Part shown: piece by piece, positions 7,648 through 11,373 of the stretch
Layout of the letters: every line of letters starts with the position of its first letter
Numbering within the stretch: the stretch's first letter is position 1
NCBI GenBank assembly: GCA_029977045.1
Contig: JAPOLP010000101.1
Location: 1-11,373, forward strand
Direction: 5' to 3'
DNA: 11,373 nucleotides
Source: Planctomycetota bacterium
GTDB lineage: Bacteria > Planctomycetota > Planctomycetia > Planctomycetales > Planctomycetaceae
Program-made: the position numbers and the translations under genes
The notes under the pieces: generated by a model
Told to the model about the DNA's origin: nothing
What the model saw: only the letters and a program-made list of their open reading frames with translations
The model's database searches: none

Positions 7648-7864
7648 TGATCCCGATGGGATCGCAGACAGTAGCCGGGGGTCGAAGCCCCCCGGTTCGA
7701 GATCGCAAACCTCCCCGCATCCTGAAGGGATGCCAGAGTTCGTGTCTCTGGGCCCGGTTTCGTTTCTGGCATCCCTTCAGGATGCGAGGCTCAACCGCCT
7801 GCCTACCGGGGGTTTCCGCTGCGCTCCAACCCTCGGCTACTTTCTGCGATCGCTTCGCGATCGT
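7648..7864. repeat. Foldback (inverted-repeat) element, about 217 bases, planctomycete-type intergenic repeat
   Basis: Starting 42 bases after the transporter stop, the left part (7648-7737) is an imperfect reverse complement of the right part (7765-7864). Aligned landmarks are GATCGCAGACAGTAGCCG (7660-7677) against the reverse complement of CGGCTACTTTCTGCGATC (7834-7851), and a perfect 22-base pair at the core (7716-7737 with 7765-7786). Each arm has its own small hairpins: GATCCC-GAT-GGGATC (7649-7663), CCGGGGG with CCCCCGG (7675-7681, 7689-7695) and CGATCGC-TTC-GCGATCG (7847-7863). No protein is encoded and no target-site duplication is obvious. It resembles dispersed ATCCTGAAGGGAT-type repeats I associate with planctomycete genomes (recall, not searched). 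It could be a MITE-like element or an RNA structure that ends or stabilises the upstream transcript. Confidence 0.75.
7716..7786. repeat. Perfect 22-base inverted repeat at the core of the foldback element
   Basis: The arms at 7716-7737 and 7765-7786 are exact reverse complements, both built around ATCCTGAAGGGAT. The 27-base loop (7738-7764) holds a GGGCCC. Pairing continues beyond one mismatch at the outer end (C7713-C7714 with G7788-G7789). As RNA this would form a very stable stem. There is no T-run after it, so it is not a classical intrinsic terminator. Confidence 0.85.
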
Positions 7865-8079
7865 GTCACGGCGCGACTGCCTATTCGTCGGTTCGGGGCT
7901 GGGAATTGCGCCCATCAGGACCTGCGTGATCGCAGCTGCCGGAGCCGATTTCCCTGTAAGTTCTGCAGGATTTCGCGGCTTCCGCGTGGTCAATGACCGT
8001 CGCTGTCCGGCTCAAATCGCCGCTCAAAATCGAATCCTTGTCATATTTGCAAACAGCTGAAGAACGACTTCAGAGCACG

Positions 8080-8107
8080 TTGACCGATTTTCGCGGGCGG
8101 CCATACA
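8080..8107 (+). promoter_or_regulatory. Candidate sigma-70-type promoter
   Basis: TTGACC (8080-8085) matches five of six -35 consensus positions. CATACA (8102-8107) is a weak -10, three of six, at 16-base spacing. It lies in the most A/T-rich part of the region and would give a leader of about 310 bases before the start at 8422. This is only a candidate: planctomycete promoters often match the consensus poorly, and nothing else supports this one. Confidence 0.25.
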
Positions 8108-8408
8108 CATCCGCCGCACTTGAGCGACACTCAATCGCTTGCCACTTCAACCCCTCACCGCGAGACCGCATGAGAATCTCCCGACTTGCCGATTCTCTGG
8201 TCCGCGTCAACCCGCCAGGCACCCCGAGCCGCGGGTCAGTCGCAGCGGCGGAACTCTCCCCTCGAACTTCTCCGGCGACAGAGTCCTGCCGCCAGGTTCG
8301 GTTCCGCCGGTCAGGCTGATCTCCTACCGGGCTTCTCGCCCACAGATCAGCTCAAACGACGCCCCTCACGTTCTCCCACCTCATTCTTCATTGCCCCCGA
8401 AACACGGC

Positions 8409-8415
8409 AGGAAGG
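8409..8415 (+). promoter_or_regulatory. Strong ribosome binding site
   Basis: AGGAAGG lies six bases before the ATG at 8422. It is the clearest Shine-Dalgarno sequence in the window and decides that start. It suggests the gene is well translated, which fits an abundant envelope protein. Confidence 0.75.
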
Positions 8416-8421
8416 CTTGTC

Positions 8422-9576
8422 ATGCTTCGACCAATTCGTTGCGCCCTGAGCATTGCTGCGGGAGCCGCGATGGTGGCTTCGGCCTCGACCGCGTCCGCTC
8501 AGTGGTTTCCGAGCTTCAACTGCGGCTGTGCTCAGCCTCGGCCAATCGTGCAGACTCAGTGCATGACTCGCGTGCCCGTCACGCAGCAGGTCATGCAGCA
8601 GGTTGCCATGACCGAGTACCAGCAGGTCAAGCAGAAGGTCAAACGGCCTGTCACCGAAGTCGAGTACATCGAGCAGCCCGTCACGACGTACCGCCCGGTT
8701 GTCGAAACGATGACCCGCGACATCCCGGTGACGACTTACCAGAACGTGACCGAGTGTCAGACCATCACGAAGAACGCTGGCTACTGGCAGACGAACTGGT
8801 ACCAGAATCCGAAGGTCACTCCGTGCGAGTACGACCCGTCGCCGACTCCGATGGGATGGCTGAACCGGACGGCGTACCGGGTTCGGTCGGCATTCACTCC
8901 GAACATGATCGCTACCCGGCAGTACGTGCCGCAGACAGTCGCTCAGCAGGTGCCGGTCACTCGCCAGGTCGCCATGCAGACGATTCAGAAACAGCAGTAC
9001 CAGGTGACTCGCTACGAGGCCGTCCAGTCGACGCGGAAAGTCGCCGTCAACCGGATCAAGTGGGTCGAAGACGAAGTCATCGCGATGAAGCCGGTGACCG
9101 TCGTCAAGAACGTCCCGGTCACTCGCACTGCCTGGACCTGGGCTCCGATGGGAACTGCAATGGCCGTCGCTCCGTCGGCAACGCAGCTCAGCCTCGCACC
9201 GACTGCTGACCCGATCAGCTCGGCGAAGAAGCCGGATGAAAACCGTACCGCCCGTCGCCCGGTTCCAGAACCTCGCGACGCTGGCGACGACGTGTTCGAC
9301 GATCGTGGCGAACTCGACCGTATCGAAGGCGAGCAGTCATCTTCGCGAACGTCGGTCAAACCGACTGGTAACGGCCTCGGCCAGATTTCCGGCCCCTCAA
9401 CCGAGATGGTCGCCACGCCCGCCCGATCGACGAAGTCACTCTTCGTTCCCGTCGGACCACGATCCAGCCGCAGCGTGAGCGTCGCTCGCGTCAATGGCTG
9501 GAAAGCAACGAATCAGCTTTCCGAATCCGAGTCTCCGATCCTGCTGCCGGCCTCGGCAACAGTGGCGGCCCGGTAA
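8422..9576 (+). CDS. Secreted VPVT-repeat protein, YTV-like, probable cell-envelope protein
   Basis: A 384-residue protein with a clean signal peptide (MLRPIRCALSIAAGAAMVAS, then ASTASA, cleavage before Gln27). The mature protein has two blocks of short, alternating-residue repeats rich in Val, Thr, Gln and Tyr: block 1 (48-118) with VPVTQQV (51), RPVTEVEYI (75), QPVTTYRPV (85) and IPVTTYQNV (101), and block 2 (168-238) with VPVTRQV (177), QYQVTRYEAV, KPVTVVKNV (223) and VPVTRTAW (231). Between them lies a Trp/Tyr-rich segment (119-167). The tail (240-384) is Ser/Thr/Pro/Arg-rich and probably disordered. Five Cys remain in the mature chain (34, 36, 47, 112, 135), two as CGC. The repeats resemble the extracellular YTV proteins of planctomycetes, thought to be cell-wall components; I infer a structural envelope role, with no enzymatic motif visible. 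It has its own leader, a strong ribosome site and an intrinsic terminator, so it is likely a single-gene unit. Confidence 0.88.
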   Translation: MLRPIRCALSIAAGAAMVASASTASAQWFPSFNCGCAQPRPIVQTQCMTRVPVTQQVMQQVAMTEYQQVKQKVKRPVTEVEYIEQPVTTYRPVVETMTRDIPVTTYQNVTECQTITKNAGYWQTNWYQNPKVTPCEYDPSPTPMGWLNRTAYRVRSAFTPNMIATRQYVPQTVAQQVPVTRQVAMQTIQKQQYQVTRYEAVQSTRKVAVNRIKWVEDEVIAMKPVTVVKNVPVTRTAWTWAPMGTAMAVAPSATQLSLAPTADPISSAKKPDENRTARRPVPEPRDAGDDVFDDRGELDRIEGEQSSSRTSVKPTGNGLGQISGPSTEMVATPARSTKSLFVPVGPRSSRSVSVARVNGWKATNQLSESESPILLPASATVAAR

Positions 9577-9655
9577 CTGGCTGAACGCTGTGTCGCGTGA
9601 CGGTCACCGTCGCGATCGAGCAGCTCAATGAACCTGTCCAGAGAGAACTGCAGAC

Positions 9656-9722
9656 TCTTCACTCCCTCCCTTCTCACTTCCCCTCTCCCTCCCTCGTTTC
9701 CGCGGACTTCTCCCTCCCTCCC
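9656..9722. other. Polypyrimidine tract in the 3' region (eight C-runs)
   Basis: The plus strand is almost purely C and T over 9656-9695 and again over 9707-9722, with C-runs of three or four at 9664, 9668, 9680, 9687, 9691, 9712, 9716 and 9720. The minus strand therefore has closely spaced G-runs able to form a G-quadruplex, and the plus strand could form an i-motif. The transcript of the upstream gene would be C-rich and G-poor here, like a Rho-loading site. It lies about 80 bases after the stop codon and 50 bases before the intrinsic terminator. Confidence 0.6.
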
Positions 9723-9772
9723 ATTTCTGGTTCGCGGAATCACTCTCCCCTTGCTGCAGGTCTCTCTTCGAG

Positions 9773-9812
9773 GCGGCACCGGCAACCCCCCCCCGCCGGT
9801 GCCGCTTTTTTT
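9773..9812 (+). terminator. Rho-independent terminator of the repeat-protein gene
   Basis: A perfect 11-base stem, GCGGCACCGGC (9773-9783) with GCCGGTGCCGC (9795-9805), is followed at once by seven Ts (9806-9812). The 11-base loop is two As and nine Cs. It ends rightward transcription 197 bases past the stop codon at 9576. There is no A-tract on its left side, so it does not serve the leftward genes. Confidence 0.93.
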
Positions 9813-9885
9813 ATGCGCCGGTCGTCTTCCGGGCTCACCGGAATCTCGTGCGGAAGGAGACGCAGGCTCTGCTGGATGATTCTGT

Positions 9886-9945
9886 AGCTACGCTCGCCAG
9901 AGCGTGGAAATCCCAGCCGCCGTCTTGCGATGGCAGCTACGGTCG
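9886..9945. repeat. Small repeat-like segment between convergent genes
   Basis: AGCTACGCTCG (9886-9896) recurs with one change as AGCTACGGTCG (9935-9945). The first copy overlaps a hairpin, CTACGCTC (9888-9895) with GAGCGTGG (9900-9907), eight pairs including one T:G, around a GCCA loop. The CTACG-TCGCCAGA-CGTGG type of palindrome is one I associate with scattered planctomycete repeats (recall, not searched). It lies just past the end of the leftward gene that stops at 9970 and could act as its transcript-end structure, but there is no U-tract in that direction. Confidence 0.4.
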
Positions 9946-9969
9946 AAAGCGATCACCTGAAGACCTGCG

Positions 9970-10449
9970 TCAGGCGTCCGGTGTCTTCGGCTGAGCTTCT
10001 GCCAGACGCTTTTCTTCCTGGCGGTAACGTTCGGCGAGTTCCAGGTCGAAGCGTGGGTGATCGTCGGCCATCTCTGGCGTGCGATGTCGTGCCCGGCAGC
10101 GGTAGCAGACCAGGACGTCGGGCATGAAGACGAACAATGCCATGTCGATCGCGGCGAAGATCAGCAGGATTCCAAGTGCCAGCAACGGTCGGTAGTACGC
10201 CCACGCAATGACGCTGAGCGTCGCTCCGGTCCCGGCCATCAGAATGCCGAGCCCCTGCGGGAAGTCCTTCTGTCGCCACAGGTCCGGGTTGCCGCAGTAC
10301 TGGCACTTCAGTGGCCGGTCGCCATCCAGATGAGCGTTCGGGATGTCACGCTGCCACTGACACCAGCCGCATTTGAGCGAGTGTACTTCTGCTGTCACTT
10401 CGTTGCGGCTGGTGGCTTCGCAGACGGGGCATTGAAAAGTGACCTGCAT
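9970..10449 (-). CDS. Small membrane protein with four CxxC pairs (zinc-ribbon-like), unknown function
   Basis: A 159-residue protein that begins MQVTFQCPVC and has four CxxC knuckles: C7-C10, C27-C30, C49-C52 and C115-C118. The spacing suggests an N-terminal zinc ribbon (pairs 1 and 2) and a second site formed by pair 3 and pair 4. Pairs 3 and 4 lie on either side of a two-helix hairpin (about 66-86 and 88-109), so a closed second site would need both ends on the same face of the membrane, as a hairpin allows. The tail (RFDLELAERYRQEEKRLAEAQ) is a charged helix. Zinc or other metal binding is inferred from the Cys pattern; no catalytic motif is present. It follows the 8-TM membrane protein by 88 bases on the same strand, and the two probably form one unit. 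Only a weak GGGAA lies upstream of the ATG. Confidence 0.88.
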   Translation of the reverse strand: MQVTFQCPVCEATSRNEVTAEVHSLKCGWCQWQRDIPNAHLDGDRPLKCQYCGNPDLWRQKDFPQGLGILMAGTGATLSVIAWAYYRPLLALGILLIFAAIDMALFVFMPDVLVCYRCRARHRTPEMADDHPRFDLELAERYRQEEKRLAEAQPKTPDA

Positions 10450-10537
10450 GGCTGAGTTCCCGCGTCAGTGTCGACGCTGTTTCAAATCGAGTGGTCGGTT
10501 GGTTGTTTCGTGAGGGCCTGGCGTTACCGGCTGGGTG

Positions 10538-11341
10538 TTACAACGGAAGCTGCAGTTCGTTGCGGAGCAGGGCTCCGGCCATCTCACCGAGAAACGCGAA
10601 GATCACGGCTACGAACAACACCCCCGTCGCCGACTGCGTGTTTCGGTACTTCATGATCCGCTGCACCATGACGCAGCAGGCCAGCGGGCCGAGCATCCCG
10701 CAGAGCCACTGCAGGCTCAGCCAGACCAGGTGAGTTGACGAGGCGCCCGAGCGTCCAGCCGTTCCGTCGCCAAACACGACGCCGTGAAACATCGTCATCG
10801 CGACGATCGCCAGCAGCAGCCGCAGACCGGCCCAGGCTCCCAGCCACAGGTTGACTCGATTCAGTGGCGATGTCGACATCGTCGGAGCCGTCAGATACCA
10901 GTGGCCGAGCAGCATCCCGCCAACCGCCGCTCCGGAGACGCCCGCCGTTGCCAGCTCGGACAGCCAGTAGAGGTTGCCCGCCAGCGTGCTGAGCGACTCC
11001 TGCGAAACGCAGTTCAGCACGAGAGTCACGCCCGAGATCGCCGCGATCGCGAAGCCGAAGCGTCCGCCACCGATGTGGCGTTCGAGCGTCCAAGCGACGG
11101 ACCCGACAAACGACAGCAGTCCCAGCGTTCCGGCGACGATTCGCAATGCGAACGGTGAAAGCAGCGTCGGTGCGGCTTCTTCTCCGGTGAACTGCCCGGC
11201 GGCCATGCCGGCCAGAGCGGACAGGCCCAGCGTGACCAGCATCTGGATTCGGAAGAATCCCGACGTAACCTGGGCTCGCGGCATGACGCACCAGACAAGG
11301 CTCAGGCCGCAGATCAGTCGGATTGCAAACTGTGTCAGCAT
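10538..11341 (-). CDS. Polytopic (about 8-TM) membrane protein, unknown function
   Basis: From the ATG at 11341 it has 267 residues, mostly hydrophobic, with about eight membrane segments by eye: 5-20, 31-50, 66-85, 94-111, 131-150, 163-187, 205-226 and 238-258. The most distinctive stretch is GGMLLGHWYL (141-150) followed by TAPTMSTSPLNRVNLWLG, which places a His-Trp-Tyr cluster at the end of a helix; I do not recognise the family and assign no function. Another charged point is LERHIGGGR (86-94). The frame stays open upstream to the window edge (reading ...VRFFKS before the Met) and no Shine-Dalgarno sequence precedes the ATG, so the true start may lie beyond the right edge. It precedes the four-CxxC protein by 88 bases, suggesting a two-gene unit. 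Confidence 0.82.
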   Translation of the reverse strand: MLTQFAIRLICGLSLVWCVMPRAQVTSGFFRIQMLVTLGLSALAGMAAGQFTGEEAAPTLLSPFALRIVAGTLGLLSFVGSVAWTLERHIGGGRFGFAIAAISGVTLVLNCVSQESLSTLAGNLYWLSELATAGVSGAAVGGMLLGHWYLTAPTMSTSPLNRVNLWLGAWAGLRLLLAIVAMTMFHGVVFGDGTAGRSGASSTHLVWLSLQWLCGMLGPLACCVMVQRIMKYRNTQSATGVLFVAVIFAFLGEMAGALLRNELQLPL

Positions 11342-11373
11342 CGATTTGAAGAAACGGACAAAGGTGGAAACAG

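Larger units (their letters stand above)
7867..8421. other. Non-coding leader region upstream of the repeat-containing secreted protein
   Basis: These 555 bases follow the foldback element and hold no gene I can support: the open frames lack ribosome sites and read as Arg/Ser/Pro-rich low complexity. The stretch around 8010-8100 is more A/T-rich than its surroundings and contains a near-repeat of GCTCAAATCG (8010-8019 and, with one extra A, 8022-8032) and the promoter candidate at 8080. The remaining part, about 8110-8400, is C-rich with no clear structure. Confidence 0.6.

Noticed and set aside
7649..7663. Hairpin GATCCC-GAT-GGGATC as an intrinsic terminator for prs-transporter
   Set aside because: The stem is only six base pairs and no T-run follows. 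It is better explained as part of the larger foldback element.
7648..7864. CRISPR array or insertion sequence
   Set aside because: The repeats are inverted, not direct with regular spacers, and there is no transposase frame, so neither a CRISPR array nor a complete IS fits.
7613..8319. Possible small genes in the gap between the transporter and the repeat protein
   Set aside because: The frames cross the foldback element or the leader, lack Shine-Dalgarno sequences and encode Arg/Ser/Pro-rich peptides with no recognisable feature.
8139..9209. Plus-strand 356-codon frame overlapping the repeat protein in another phase
   Set aside because: The frame at 8422 has a signal peptide, a strong ribosome site and ordered repeats. 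The overlapping product is His/Arg/Asp-rich, the expected frame-shifted image.
9595..9615. Palindromic stretch around GTGACGGTCAC just after the repeat-protein gene
   Set aside because: The stem is only about five bases with no T-tract, and a far stronger terminator lies downstream; likely chance in GC-rich sequence.

Overview
The window looks like GC-rich chromosomal DNA from a member of the Planctomycetota. The evidence is a type I sulfatase, a secreted protein built from VPVT-type repeats resembling the planctomycete extracellular YTV proteins, several secreted or membrane proteins I know only as lineage-restricted hypotheticals, and foldback repeats of a kind common in planctomycete intergenic DNA. 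I cannot place it more finely with confidence. I saw no phage, plasmid, CRISPR or tRNA feature.

Left arm (1-2076, minus strand): the start of a secreted protein that runs off the left edge, preceded on its strand by a complete secreted sulfatase 87 bases away. The sulfatase lies head to head with the next gene across a 421-base intergenic region (2077-2497) that carries two adjacent triloop palindromes and a further short dyad.

Centre (2498-7605, plus strand): a secreted protein of unknown function, then ribose-phosphate pyrophosphokinase (prs) and, only 35 bases after it, a 977-residue RND/MMPL-type transporter resembling the hopanoid-associated HpnN group. The prs-transporter spacing suggests co-transcription. 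The prs enzyme has lineage-type changes in its substrate loops. The transporter seems to carry an extra pair of membrane segments in its second half.

Downstream of the transporter (7606-8421) is an 816-base non-coding stretch. Its first part is a foldback element of about 217 bases, with a perfect 22-base inverted repeat at its core. The rest is a long leader with a weak promoter candidate and a very good ribosome binding site for the repeat-containing secreted protein at 8422-9576. That gene ends in an unusual C/T-rich 3' region followed by a textbook intrinsic terminator.

Right arm (9970-11341, minus strand): a polytopic membrane protein followed by a small membrane protein with four CxxC pairs (zinc-ribbon-like), 88 bases apart and probably one transcription unit. 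They converge on the repeat protein gene, with a small repeat-like segment between the two transcription units.

Most of the window is ordinary chromosome. The points best worth a second look are the foldback element, the insertion in the transporter, the four-CxxC/8-TM gene pair and the C-rich 3' region. I found no convincing multi-gene novel system.
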